A stretch of 64,000 nt of DNA from Tubiluchus corallicola (lineage: Eukaryota; Priapulida; Priapulimorpha; Priapulimorphida; Tubiluchidae). The notes beneath the pieces were generated by a model, which saw only the letters and a program-made list of their open reading frames with translations, was not told where the DNA came from and searched no databases. Of the stretch, positions 38,801 to 46,176 are shown one piece after another; the first letter of the stretch is position 1, and the number at the start of each line of letters is the position of its first letter. The stretch covers positions 253,001-317,000 of the forward strand of contig JAQGDQ010000203.1 in the NCBI GenBank assembly GCA_030141605.1. Direction: 5' to 3'. The position numbers and the translations under genes are program-made.

Positions 38801-41800
38801 TAGTCAGTCATGATATGTTATTACACTGTTGGTTTCCTTTAATTTTGTAAATGCTGCAGGAGAGCATTTAAGGAGGCAGTGTTTTGGATATAAGCACGTG
38901 GTGCCTCCTGGTGTTTGTTTTTCCTAGTTTAGACAGGTGAGCTAGGTCAGGAAATAGGCCATTGGCCTCATTTCACAGTTAGCATATGAAATAAGTGAGT
39001 CACCGGTATGCGGCAAAGATGTAAGTTTCATTTCTTCACATTTCGTCATGTCATATTATTATTAATTATCATTATACCAGTTACTTAATGTTTTGACGTT
39101 GGTTTAGCAGAAAGAATTTTTAATTTTTCTTCAGATAAAACGAAGTCGAACGCATGTCGTGTACACTAGGTAATAGGAATGCTTCAGAAAAAAGAACCAA
39201 ACTGTAAACACTGAAAAGTTAAAAAGAGCTTCAGATGAATTTTTTCAATGTGCGCCATTTTACAGTGTCTGTGTGGGCCAGTAAGTGGCGTACTCTACCG
39301 GCGTTGTTTTGTAACTTTTGATTTTCTTTCGAAACGCGGCACAAATAGCAAAGAAGGGTTGCAGTTTATACAATGAAAATTGGAACATACGATACTTTGA
39401 GGCTTCATACTGTACAAAAAATATGACTGTATGAAGAAGAAAGCCAATGTTCTAGCACATTAAGTGCTTGTTAAGAACAATAATTTTCTTGCTTGTAGTC
39501 CTTCGTTGTTTTGAATACATGACTTTTTGTATCATGCAACTTTGAAGGTTTTTGACTTTCCAGCAGATTTCACTTTAAAGATGTTTTCACGTGTCAGCTC
39601 CAAGATGCGTAAAGATTAGGAAACTTGAAACTTTGAAGCCCTGTACATTTCCTTGAGTACTGTTTCTTTCAGTTGCTCAGCACATATATACACTCACATA
39701 CTGACTGACCTTACTGACTAACCAGCTAACTAGCTATGATTTACTTAGTGTCGGTTAGTTATTTAATTAGTTAGTGTTGGTCTAGCTAAGCTAATCAGAG
39801 AGTCAATCAATTAGTTTTGGCAATTTTGTGGTATGGCAGGTTTGGTGGTATGGCAGGTTTGGCGATATGGCACATTTAGCACTATGGCGGTATAGCAGGT
39901 TTGGCAATGTGGCATTTGGCGGGTGGTGTTGGTATGGGAAGGAGGTAGAGTGTCGACAATGGGACTGATATAGGAAGGTAGAAGGGTGTTAGGGTGTGAG
40001 GAAAACCACCTAAACTGCAAGTGCGCCACAATGGCCCGAAATAAAGACCACCGAGCATTCCCTTTGGAATGCCGCTATGAACATTAATCCACTCATAGAT
40101 AATACATTTAAAACTCCTGACAAAGACAATTTGTTACCTAGAGTCTTAATTGATACAAAGGATCACATTTCAGCCCCTTTAGCACATGTTATAAACTTAT
40201 CCCTCGAAAATGGATGTATTCCTAATAAGCTAAAGGAGTCGGTAATTGTTCCTTTGTTTAAAGCTAAGAACCCTATGGACTTGAGGAATTATAGACCCAT
40301 CTCCCTCCTACCATTTTTTCTAAAATTTTTGAAAACTTTTTGAGTTCAGTTGTCAGATTACCTAAACAAAAAAAAATATTATTAATACAGAACAGTTTGG
40401 GTTCAGGAAAGGTTGTTCAACTGAAATAGCTTTAGTTAAAATTGTAGAAAACAAAATAATTAAATACAGAAGGTAAAAAAGGTCACTTGGTATTTTTTGC
40501 TACCTGTCAAAAGCTTTTGACTCGGTCGATCATGATATACTACTATCAAAACTATTTTACTATGGAATCAGGGACAAGGCTCATCAGCGGTTAGAAAATT
40601 ACCTTAAAGAGCATACACAAGTAGTTAAATATAATGGTTGTTTCTCTTCAGAAAAAATATAACTCATGGTGTGCCGCAAGGGTCAATTTTGAGACCACTT
40701 TTGTTCTAAATATATATAAATGATTTATTACATTTCCTAATTAGTTCTGTGGAAGTTGTAACTGTATATTTTTAGGTGCTGCCATCTATTAACTAATCAC
40801 TTTACATTTTACCAGCTAAACTCACCCATAATATAATTGTTCGGTCCAGTGAATATGCATACTCACTGGATCTCTCCCTATTTTACTGTAATGGTATTTG
40901 TGAAGCCAAGTTTGCATAATTACCTATACCTATATATACTGACTGGATTCTACTTCTAGTCACTCTCTGTCTCACTCTCAATGCAGTGCAGAAGTCATGC
41001 TAGTCGTGCTACACAACTGTCTAACTCACACTCTGTGCAGTGCAGCAGTCGTGATCCTCATTTTACTTACTGTCTAACTCTCAGTGATCAGTGCAGGACA
41101 TTCTTGTCCTCAGTGTGCAGTGTAGCAGTCATTCTACATATGTGTATGTAGTCTAATAAATGTTTCAGTTTTGTGCAGATATGTGGTATAGTGTTTTATT
41201 CTTTTTCTACAAAGTGTTCAACTACAACTTCATACAAGACTTTCACAAGTTCCAAAATGATTCAATATGCTGACGACACTAGCCTCCTTTTTAATATTAA
41301 TCAGTTCAATGCGCAAAACACAGACAAGATAAATGATGAACTCGAACAAATTCCTATGTGATTCAAAATTAATAAGCTTTCCCCAAATCCGTCAAAAACT
41401 AAATACATTGTTTTTAGGTCGCGTTATAAAAATATTCTAAGTAATATTGACATCAACATAGCTCAGGTGCCCATAACATGAGTAAATGAAATGAAATTTT
41501 TAGGTGTAATCATTAATGAATTTTTAGATTGGCAAGCACACATTAATAAGCTATGAGTTAAAATGTCTAAAAACATAGGAATTATTTAACATATAAAACA
41601 ATATACTTCCAAAAAAACATATGATTTCACTATACAGTAGTCTTGTTTTGCCATATCTGACCTACTGTGCAATCCTGTGGGGTACAACGTATGCCAGTGT
41701 GTTAAACAGTATGACAACGCAAATGCAACCGTCAGATGTATAACTTACGGAAAAGATTCCAGATAGGCAACAATTATTTCAATGAAAACAGAATTTTATT

Positions 41801-42611
41801 ATTTGATAATTTAGACAAATGATTAAAAATAGCCCTTCCGTTAAAAAATTTGAAGAAACATTTAAACTACAAAACTTCAACTTGTATAGTACTTCATAGT
41901 TTTTTCCCTTCCTCTTAACCCAGTAAAGTTCATCCTCTGCAATATAATCATTATTTGTTATTTCAGTTCTAGGTTAATATACCATTGGCAGTCACAGCAT
42001 GATGCTAGCCATGGCGTATTCGTATAACGTACGCAATTATTATTAATTATCATTTACTGAATTCATTATTACATATGATTGCACGTCGGCACTATCATAA
42101 TAACTATAATTCTCACATCTTTTTCTGTTCTTTTCTCGTTTTAACCATAACATTTTTTACTTATTCCTGTTCTACATGCTTTTGTATATAAATTCTCCTC
42201 CTTATTTCTATTTCACATTCAGCCATTCTTACATTTACAAGCTATTAGTATTAATAAGCTTCTTGCTGCAGTGGTGTTATCATGAATTGATACTAATATT
42301 TATAACTATATCCGTTAATTTCAACTAAATCACACAATGATGTACATTATATGTACGTAAAATGTATGTTACTAGTATGGTAATTACTATTTATGTGAAA
42401 TAAATAAGTAAAATTGAAAAAATAAATAAAATTGAAACTCTACGTTACCTCCTGCAAGAAAAGAACTAAACCAAGAAGATTAAATCTCAAAAAGCTAAAT
42501 AAATAACAGTAAACATCAAGCAAAAAAATAAACTCAATAGAAAGACGCGAGTTCATTAAAAAATGTATTAAAGAAATGTATCTATTGTTCACTGACCTGC
42601 ATTGACGCCAT
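23857..42611 (-). CDS. UBE2W: UBE2W, ubiquitin-conjugating enzyme E2 W (6 coding exons)
   Basis: The minus-strand coding exons, in transcript order, are 42611-42597, 26718-26636, 26257-26155, 24898-24743, 24262-24187 and 23870-23857. Phases agree and give 148 residues (human 151). UBE2W is the E2 that attaches ubiquitin to the alpha-amino group of substrate N-termini. Seen here: MASMQ start, HPH motif (78-80) in place of the usual HPN, catalytic Cys88 in [17 protein letters not shown], and the RWWYHDD tail typical of the family. The five-codon first exon encodes exactly the MASMQ that human UBE2W has, has a GT donor (gtcagt), and joins in phase 0 to KRLQKEL. The last exon encodes only the final residues (DDKV with a split first codon). 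Intron 1, about 15.9 kb, houses two BEL elements, LINEs and a solo LTR. No coding damage was found. Confidence 0.95.
28290..28795 (-). mobile_element. LINE remnant (3' part of RT), minus strand
   Basis: Minus-strand translation shows the end of a reverse-transcriptase region of non-LTR type: [15 protein letters not shown], then a basic stretch, then CMFKIVN and RSEFF, interrupted by a stop. The order matches the 3' portion of jockey/CR1-like LINE ORF2. Its upper end coincides with the start of the decayed BEL element at 28796, suggesting that element inserted into it. Confidence 0.6.
28796..31260 (+). mobile_element. Decayed BEL/Pao retrotransposon
   Basis: Similar LTR-start sequences occur at 28796 and 31195 ('tgttgct.ccatatg.agaata'). 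The second is preceded by a polypurine tract (agagagggggag). Between them are mutated pieces in BEL order: Gag-like DPVFGNLG (about 29235-29262), RT-like KTRIVFNC and [15 protein letters not shown] (about 30447-30590), and an integrase C-terminal-like [11 protein letters not shown] and [12 protein letters not shown] (about 30975-31120). Many stops and frameshifts are present. DNA at about 29300-30130 is unexplained and may be a later insertion. This copy is much older than its neighbour at 32165. Confidence 0.75.
30352..30645 (+). pseudogene. BEL/Pao RT fragment (broken)
   Basis: A 97-codon open remnant carries the BEL reverse-transcriptase block KTRIVFNC...QGP...[10 protein letters not shown]. 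The same block in the younger element at 35790-35950 reads KTRIVFDC...QGP...[10 protein letters not shown]. The flanking RT and RNase H parts are absent or too mutated to follow. Confidence 0.7.
31410..31612 (-). pseudogene. BEL-type Gag zinc-knuckle fragment, minus strand
   Basis: Minus-strand translation gives [13 protein letters not shown], then [20 protein letters not shown], then [11 protein letters not shown]. The spacing of Cys and His and the linker match the double zinc-knuckle region at the Gag end of BEL/Pao elements (compare + strand 34555-34760). It opposes the two neighbouring BEL copies, so it comes from a separate insertion. Nothing else of that element was recognised up to 32164. 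Confidence 0.65.
32165..32450 (+). repeat. 5' LTR of BEL/Pao element
   Basis: It begins TGTTTTGG and ends GTACA (TG...CA). It is the same length as, and nearly identical to, 38880-39165. The left flank is CTAGG. Confidence 0.95.
32533..33048 (+). CDS. BEL Gag N-terminal part with SAP motif
   Basis: The ATG at 32533 is the first in-frame start after the 5' LTR. Residues about 17-50 form a SAP motif: [14 protein letters not shown], then [14 protein letters not shown] motifs are helix-turn-helix-like and bind DNA in many nuclear proteins. A charged region with a likely coiled coil follows ([20 protein letters not shown], about 106-125), then a Ser-rich linker that ends in [11 protein letters not shown]. 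The frame continues directly into the glycogenin-like domain at about residue 173. Whether SAP is native to this Gag lineage or was also acquired cannot be told from one copy. Confidence 0.75.
33049..33783 (+). pseudogene. Captured glycogenin (GT8 glycosyltransferase) domain inside BEL Gag
   Basis: Glycogenin primes glycogen by glucosylating its own tyrosine. This stretch encodes nearly its whole catalytic domain without introns: [33 protein letters not shown], the DxD motif as [41 protein letters not shown] with the conserved His, KPWD and IWW. All follow the order of cellular glycogenins. One base appears missing in a T run (33336-33340), so the N-terminal half is in the frame of 32533 and the rest in the next frame. 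About ten residues are missing between YNV and KQF, the place of the acceptor-tyrosine loop. The usual GGDQ is GGEQ. The domain is fused in frame to SAP-Gag upstream and to Gag-like sequence downstream, apart from the T-run slip. It is probably a captured host cDNA; activity in this copy is doubtful. Confidence 0.9.
33784..34566 (+). pseudogene. BEL Gag core (frameshifted)
   Basis: The Gag core follows the glycogenin segment. KLSPDAPEF is in the frame of the glycogenin 3' half. PLAYMT through [19 protein letters not shown] and [13 protein letters not shown] continue in a second frame. [20 protein letters not shown] and [20 protein letters not shown] to NHPVFGDL continue in a third. These are standard Gag blocks of BEL/Pao elements. 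Small indels near 33875 and 34116 account for the frame changes, and a third near 34556 lies inside the first zinc knuckle. No in-frame nonsense codon was noted within the matching blocks themselves. Confidence 0.85.
34543..37614 (+). CDS. BEL Pol: zinc knuckles, protease, RT, RNase H, integrase start
   Basis: This is an open frame of 1,023 codons. In order: Cys/His zinc knuckles (about 1-75), retropepsin-like [10 protein letters not shown] (Asp129), reverse transcriptase with [20 protein letters not shown] (Asp462) and YVDD (541-544), RNase H with HHFSDAS (Asp724) and [10 protein letters not shown], then [10 protein letters not shown] and the start of the integrase N-terminal region (LRVGGRL). 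It copies the element's RNA and processes the polyprotein. The frame ends at 37612-37614 after a small deletion or shift; the integrase continues in another frame. The true polyprotein begins upstream in Gag, so the ATG at 34543 is not a likely initiator. Confidence 0.9.
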   Translation: MSENVFCNSAEHVSLKNCEQFKDKSEEERLQFARKSRLCFNCLQKGNQRAGSCYKPGCTRQGCRRKHSALLHDALEKWAPSNGERSTNVEATSCAVTTTKLSTRAVLPITPVKVQVQGGRPIQTMALLDPGSTNTFCSKAIYDELGAVGKKQVVSLTTIEKKHSKIHTSVTKMYVSKLDGSNKMKLPFVFVRPSLMLDVTDYLVDEQDISNWPHLKDVPLTLADSRELQLGLIIGQDVSDALMPLETRCGPRGVPYATRTRLGWTLNGLIGGGNEDTKKLSNNLLQAEQVTSQRQVEKFWKMDAVDDSIQYSHDDKLALSIWEKSITKRNGHYELEIPFKSNDDNIPDSFQMASKRLASLRCRLSKNKLLHEKYSQAMADLLQKGYAEEVVEHDTNVATWYLSHFPVFNENKPEKTRIVFDCSATEDAVSLNMLALQGPDLTNKLLGVLLCFRKYPVVIMADVREMFHQVYVAPKNRDMLRFLWWNDGNLDAPPSIFRMTVHLFGGVWSPSVASFALQQTARDNVNCFDEHALNTVVHSFYVDDPFKSVETAKEPIDLMSKLIQILDTGGFHLTKWMSNDRDVLACVPIEERGKNIKNLDLTQDDLPNERALGVKWDVKSDILGIQVKLREKPSTKRGLLRSLASTYDPLGMVSPFILQAKRLFQNECRIQEKSWDDRLEEETEKSWDKWKSDCPALEYFTLDRCLKPRDFGRIADLQLHHFSDASQYAYGTVTYARMENADGVVHTAFVMAKSRLAPMKSLTIPRLELCTAVLASTVDKQLRRELSIPISEFVFWCDSTIVLQYIRNTTRRFHTFVQNRVTTILETSSPVQWHYISTADNPADDVSRGMDANALVKSQRWKYGPSFLRKAQHEWPQHDPSKENDELNDDKEVKQTTCSTTVKHIQDRNDTISKHIEHFSSFYNLKKAAAWILRLKDILQKKIRGEKPEVPPKLTVQELTRAQDALVKFVRTQNFGMEYKALTQKSAKLMRIPKSSRLRKLDPFICEKGLLRVGGRLKAPGTL
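37557..38294 (+). CDS. BEL integrase, zinc-binding and catalytic core (frameshifted)
   Basis: Matching sequence starts at [10 protein letters not shown] and continues with the HHCC zinc-binding region ([15 protein letters not shown]). The catalytic core has Asp106 (IDCFGP), Asp168 (SDCGTNF) and Glu218 (GVWESLIKS), the D,D-x(49)-E triad of retroviral-type integrases. It inserts element cDNA into the genome. It is out of frame with the upstream Pol frame (break near 37605) and loses frame again near 38255, where FPTNKPW is followed by unrelated residues to a stop. Confidence 0.88.
   Translation: MREGFATCWWTTEGARHPMILPRKHKLSELIIRHYHETNGHIGREHVIALVRNEFRIIHARALARKVLYECRHCRLRKPSFLDQKMADLPIDRLQPSDAFTTIGIDCFGPIQTKRGRSHIKRYGVIFTCLATRSIHLEVLFDMSTDSVIKAINRFCCRRRKPDKIRSDCGTNFVGASRELRKSIAEWNNDVIHSELLQRQIEWQFNPPRAPHMEGVWESLIKSVKKILFPTNKPWMMKAWQPCFV
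38258..38734 (+). CDS. BEL integrase C-terminal part
   Basis: This continues the integrase in a third frame: [22 protein letters not shown], then [26 protein letters not shown], and the terminal SH3-like [14 protein letters not shown]...RNHWMLGRI...[11 protein letters not shown], typical of BEL/Pao. It ends at the stop 38732-38734, about 145 bp before the 3' LTR. There is no native start; it is joined to 37557-38294 only if the small indel near 38255 is ignored. Confidence 0.88.
   Translation: MDDEGLATLFCIVENIVNSRPLTTVSDDVDDFNPLTPNHFLQISAVPNLPLGKFCQADLFRRKWRQIQYLSDIFWRRWLTEYLPTLQTRSKWNKEQKNVEIGDIVLVLDETPRNHWMLGRIIEARKSSDGLVRSVMLKTRDGTLKRPIHKISLIECNN
38880..39165 (+). repeat. 3' LTR of BEL/Pao element
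   Basis: This is the partner of 32165-32450. The three differences seen are g/t in 'aaa(g/t)aagtgag', c/a in 'ttcag(c/a)taaaa' and c/t in 'gtcg(c/t)gtaca'. A short purine run (aaggaggcag) precedes it and CTAGG follows. Confidence 0.95.
39715..39922. repeat. Low-complexity DNA and 17-bp minisatellite
   Basis: TTAG/CTAG-rich low-complexity DNA (39715-39815) leads into a 17-bp tandem repeat. Two exact units lie at 39829-39845 and 39846-39862 (gtggtatggcaggtttg), with degenerate units following to about 39922. Confidence 0.65.
40077..42437 (+). mobile_element. LINE (non-LTR retrotransposon), decayed, interrupted by solo LTR
   Basis: Reverse-transcriptase blocks appear in order with frameshifts and stops: [17 protein letters not shown] and [11 protein letters not shown] (40077-40343), EQFGFRKG and [13 protein letters not shown] (about 40390-40550), YINDLLHFL (about 40713), then after the insertion QYADDTSLL (about 41265) and [18 protein letters not shown]. 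The copy is 5'-truncated: no endonuclease region was recognised. The 3' end is AT-rich with 'aataaataaa'-type sequence near 42410-42436. It sits in UBE2W intron 1, antisense to the gene and just inside its first exon. Confidence 0.8.
40757..41211 (+). mobile_element. Solo LTR nested in the LINE
   Basis: This 455-bp block begins TGTAACTG and ends TCTACA (TG...CA). It is flanked by a 4-bp direct repeat AAGT (40753-40756 and 41212-41215), and it interrupts LINE RT sequence between YINDL and YADD. A TATA-like 'tatatatact' near 40936 and AATAAA near 41154 give U3-R-U5 order on the + strand. No internal retrotransposon sequence accompanies it, so it is a solo LTR, probably left by LTR-LTR recombination; Ty3/Gypsy affiliation is a guess. 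Confidence 0.75.
42597..42611 (-). CDS. UBE2W: UBE2W first coding exon (5 codons)
   Basis: On the minus strand this reads ATG GCG TCA ATG CAG followed by the donor gtcagt, encoding MASMQ. It matches the human UBE2W N-terminus and supplies the phase needed by exon 2, whose acceptor is 'tttaacag'. The sequence around the ATG (aaaagtATGG) is a fair initiation context. CpG-containing DNA just upstream (about 42620-42680) may be the promoter. Confidence 0.85.
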
Positions 42612-42836
42612 ACTTTTTTGCTGTCAGCAGTGTGAATTTCGTCAACGCACCGCGTCGACAATCGTAACTCACAATTCCTTTATTCATTTAAAAACATAGA
42701 GGTATATACAATTATTTATGGCCGTTATAAACGAAATATTGATTTCCAAGAAAACTGTTACTCCGGGAATTATTTATTAATGAAGTTTTTAAATTTAGCT
42801 TAAAAACAAGATAGTGCTTTTTTGTTACGTGCATTG

Positions 42837-42930
42837 GTCATAATCGTGAAGAAGTCAAAGTCTCGAAAAATTGATGTGAAAAAAACTTTTTGAGACTTAG
42901 TGGGCACTTTGACTTCTTTGCGATTATGTT
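42837..42930. repeat. Hairpin-forming inverted repeat
   Basis: Arms starting 'cataatcg..aagaagtcaaagt' (42837 on) and ending in the reverse complement (to 42930) pair over about 23 bp with two mismatches. An inner part (tctcgaaaaa / tttttgaga) can pair after a bulge. It may be a small foldback element or end of a DNA transposon. Confidence 0.5.
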
Positions 42931-42984
42931 TTCAAATTTATTAACAATGCAAAATATATAATTATGCTGACAATAGGCCGTTAT

Positions 42985-44600
42985 AAGCAGGACAGAATGT
43001 GCTCCAAACATTAAACAAACTAGATTCTAATTGTAGCAAAGTGTTGAACTGGTTTGAAGATAATAGCATGAAAGCAAATTCAGAAAAATTCCACGTTGTT
43101 GCCATTGGAAATAAATCACAAGCACTAAATCTAAACTTCGACATTGACGCAAAAAATCAAAATTAATGTGACAATCAAATAAAAATCTTGGGTACATGTT
43201 TGCAAAATCCAATATAAAAACAAGTAGAAGTCCTTCCTAACTGTAAGTAGAAGAATTGCAGCATAATTTATTATTTATATCATTCTTTCACCCTGTTAAA
43301 GGAAAAGCGGATAATTGTGTAAACATTAGTTCAGAATAAAGAATGCTCTAAAGTGATGAAAACTACAAAAGCTTTTTTTAAATCAAAGCTTAGATTAAAT
43401 AATAATTACCTCGCATACTCAAATTTCGTTAAACTTTCAAAGCCACGCGCGGCTCAGTGATTCTTCTAAGATTGGCAGCGGCGCGTTTTTGTCACGTTAG
43501 CGTGGTCGATAAATAGAAGGCGGTACCATGGTAACAATGATCATGAACTACAGTGTTAGTTTCTCACGTCATATGGATGTAGAGCCCATTTTCGTGACAT
43601 CATACGTTTAAGCAGTAACACTTACGCAAACGTGCTTAACGCGCAAGGGAGATGTCTGCCATTGCACAAACTGTATTAGTTTCTGACGTAAGCAATAGCT
43701 GCGTTCGGTTGCCGTTAATTAACTTTCTAAGCTAATTATTCAAATATAAGAAACATTTGCTAACTTTGTAGGCAAGAAAATGTGTATTTTGGACAGTAAA
43801 TTAAAATGAGATTGAGTCTAAACAATCGTCCAGCCTTCCTTTAAAGTTTAATTACTGTCTGCCTGTATGGCATTTTAGTAGTTACGCAGTAACGAACAAA
43901 CGTGAAAAAATTTAAGAAAGGGCACTGAGATTTACCTACAGTGATTATGCCTTAAGTTATGAAACATGCTAAACAAATTTAAAAATTCGTTAATTCTTTG
44001 CGTATAAGAACTTTAGCCTTAGAAATATTTAAAATTCTAAACAAAGAAGGAGCTAGCTACTTATACGACCTGATGGCAATTAAAGAATCTAAGTATTCAT
44101 TCCGATATATTAAAATTACAAATGTACCACGCATCAAATGCACTAAATACGGCTAAACTCTGCGACATTCTGCCGCAGTTCGCGGAATCAATTGCCAAAC
44201 GATAAGCGAAATGCTTAATGTAGTTATGAACTTATGGTATGTTTCAAAATATAAATTCGTGGAAAGATGACGAATATAAATGTACTGCATGTCGCAGAAA
44301 TTGAAAATTTTATGGTTCTGATTAAGCTGTACTTCCAAACTATGAACTGTTTTCGAATGTGATTTTAACTCGATTAATTAAAGGCGTTGATTTTAGCATC
44401 TAAGTTAGCATTTATGATTTTAAAGTCTGCTAGGATCCAAAGTGTTTTATTGTAGCAGTATAATTGTAAAATCTTTTTATCGCCTAAGCACTATTTTTAC
44501 TAGTAGACTGGCTTTGTAATATATGTCGGCTTAAAAGTTATTAGGAGTTAGTGTTTTTTGTGTTTATGTAAAACCCGACTTTAAATAAAATTTGATTTAT
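42985..44600 (+). mobile_element. LINE remnant (3' RT end and tail)
   Basis: LNKLDSNCSKVLNWFEDNSMKANSEKFHV is recognisable at about 42990-43090, and after a gap LRTLALEIFKILN (about 44010) and the Cys-containing WKDDEYKCTACRR (about 44261-44299). These fit the end of a CR1-like LINE ORF2. The 3' tail is AT-rich (aataaaatttgatttatt, near 44586). The middle (about 43260-43890) does not match and includes a GC-richer block at 43440-43700. Confidence 0.65.
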
Positions 44601-46176
44601 TTTGATTGATTTGAGAACGTACGTATTATCACGTCCGGTATTAACTTAGCGCTAGGCCGTTCGACTGCTAATACACAGTGTGCACACTCATGTGTCATCA
44701 TAAATATAATAGCAGCAAATAAATGCGGTGAAATGTTTTTTTTCGCACTCCGCAACAATGTGAGGTTATATCTATTAGGAAGCCCTTGCATCTCAGCAAT
44801 GTACTTAGGCACGGAACTTAACGACTTGGGTTACCAGTATAAAAGCACTACGCTGTTTGGTGCAATTAGTCTGTATGTATAATTAGTCTGTACGGAAAAA
44901 TAGTCTAGCATAGACTAATTTTAAAGGGGACAGGTCATTTTGGCGCGGCCGTTTGGGCGCCCGCCCACTTGGGCGCGAGACATTTCGGCACAAGAATCGA
45001 CGCACACTACGCTTGAATAATTTCTGTGTCGCACTACAACACGTGATGCTTATAGCTGGCCTATTAGGTGAAACCTCTTTGTTTCTTTAGTCGCAGACTA
45101 ATTTTTTCAATGTACCTAAAGTTTTTGTAAACGAATAAACAATTATTTTCGTGAATACGATCATGTAATTGACATTAGAAATAATTAAAACACTCACCAT
45201 GTGCAAAAACCTGCTGTTTTTAAAGCTTATTAAAAACTCTTACAACTCGAAAGTTAAATTACATTACATTAAGATGCACTGAAGTTTAAAATTACAATTA
45301 AATTATATTACATTAAAACGACTTTACAAAACATTAATTAAGAAAGACTGAAGTTTAAATTACATTACATTTAAAAGACAATAATTTACGTGAATATTAA
45401 CCTCATTAAAATCCATTATTATAATAATCTCGTGTCACAGTGTATACAGTAATAATGAAGTTACTGATAATTAAAAAGTGCAGAGGTATAAAACTTAGAC
45501 TGTGAAGAGGCTTAATCTTGAAAGTGATAATTATGTATATTTGCGTTATAACGATGCGTTATAACGTTATGTCAGCGTTCAGATTACAACTGTCCTGCTA
45601 CGTTCTGTTAACTTTATCAATGTATGATACTGTGTAAATAATTATCGGAGTTAACAAGATAGGAAAATTTCAAATTGACAAGAACGTGTGGAAGGCAAAG
45701 TTGAACACCAGTTAAACCATAAGTATACCACAGGTTAAGACTCAGCATTAGTTGACTTAAATTTCAAAAGCTTTTCAATACAATATAGGCGATACACCCT
45801 AAAACATATTATGAAAGAAATCTACTTAGATCTTTTCGTATAAGCATTAAACACCTGAATGTGTCAATTTTGTATGATATTGTTTAAAACCTACTTCGTA
45901 AGCAATGTGCAAAAGCACACCTGTTTCATACAGCCAGTGAGTATTAAAAATTGTTCATGTTGCTGTTGGCATTAAACAACTAGCCTACTGTATTGTCTTA
46001 CGTAAAGATTTAGTTCATTTTATTCTTTGTAATCGTTAAACATATCGACAGACTGTATTTAGTCAGTTTTCTTCTATTAAATTTCTTAGACGTTTATTGA
46101 GTAAAGGTCTAAAATAGAAAACTCATTTTTTTCTTCTCCTGCAGGACACACCATTTTCTGTAGGGAGGGTGTGCAC
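44601..46176. other. No gene seen; AT-rich with one GC-rich patch
   Basis: Nothing coding is supported. A GC-rich patch at 44935-44995 holds repeated 'ttgggcgc' and 'ttttggcgcg' words, possibly a transposon terminus. Much of 45190-45400 is low-complexity, with repeated 'ttacattacatt'-type sequence. Confidence 0.4.

Larger units (their letters stand above)
32165..39165 (+). mobile_element. BEL/Pao LTR retrotransposon carrying a captured glycogenin domain
   Basis: The element is 7,001 bp, bounded by 286-bp LTRs that differ at three positions by my reading. A CTAGG target duplication flanks it (32160-32164 and 39166-39170). Internal order: SAP-type N-terminus, glycogenin-like GT8 domain, Gag core, zinc knuckles, aspartic protease, RT (YVDD), RNase H, integrase. 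Integrase placed after RT-RNase H, together with the protein matches, identifies BEL/Pao. The reading frame is interrupted about six times (near 33336, 33875, 34116, 34556, 37605 and 38255), so this copy cannot make one continuous polyprotein as written. It lies antisense in UBE2W intron 1. No primer-binding site was confidently matched to a tRNA. Confidence 0.93.

Noticed and set aside
40757-41235. TIR transposon with gaagttgta inverted ends
   Set aside because: An inverted 9-bp match exists, but the TG...CA ends with a direct AAGT duplication explain the insertion better as a solo LTR.
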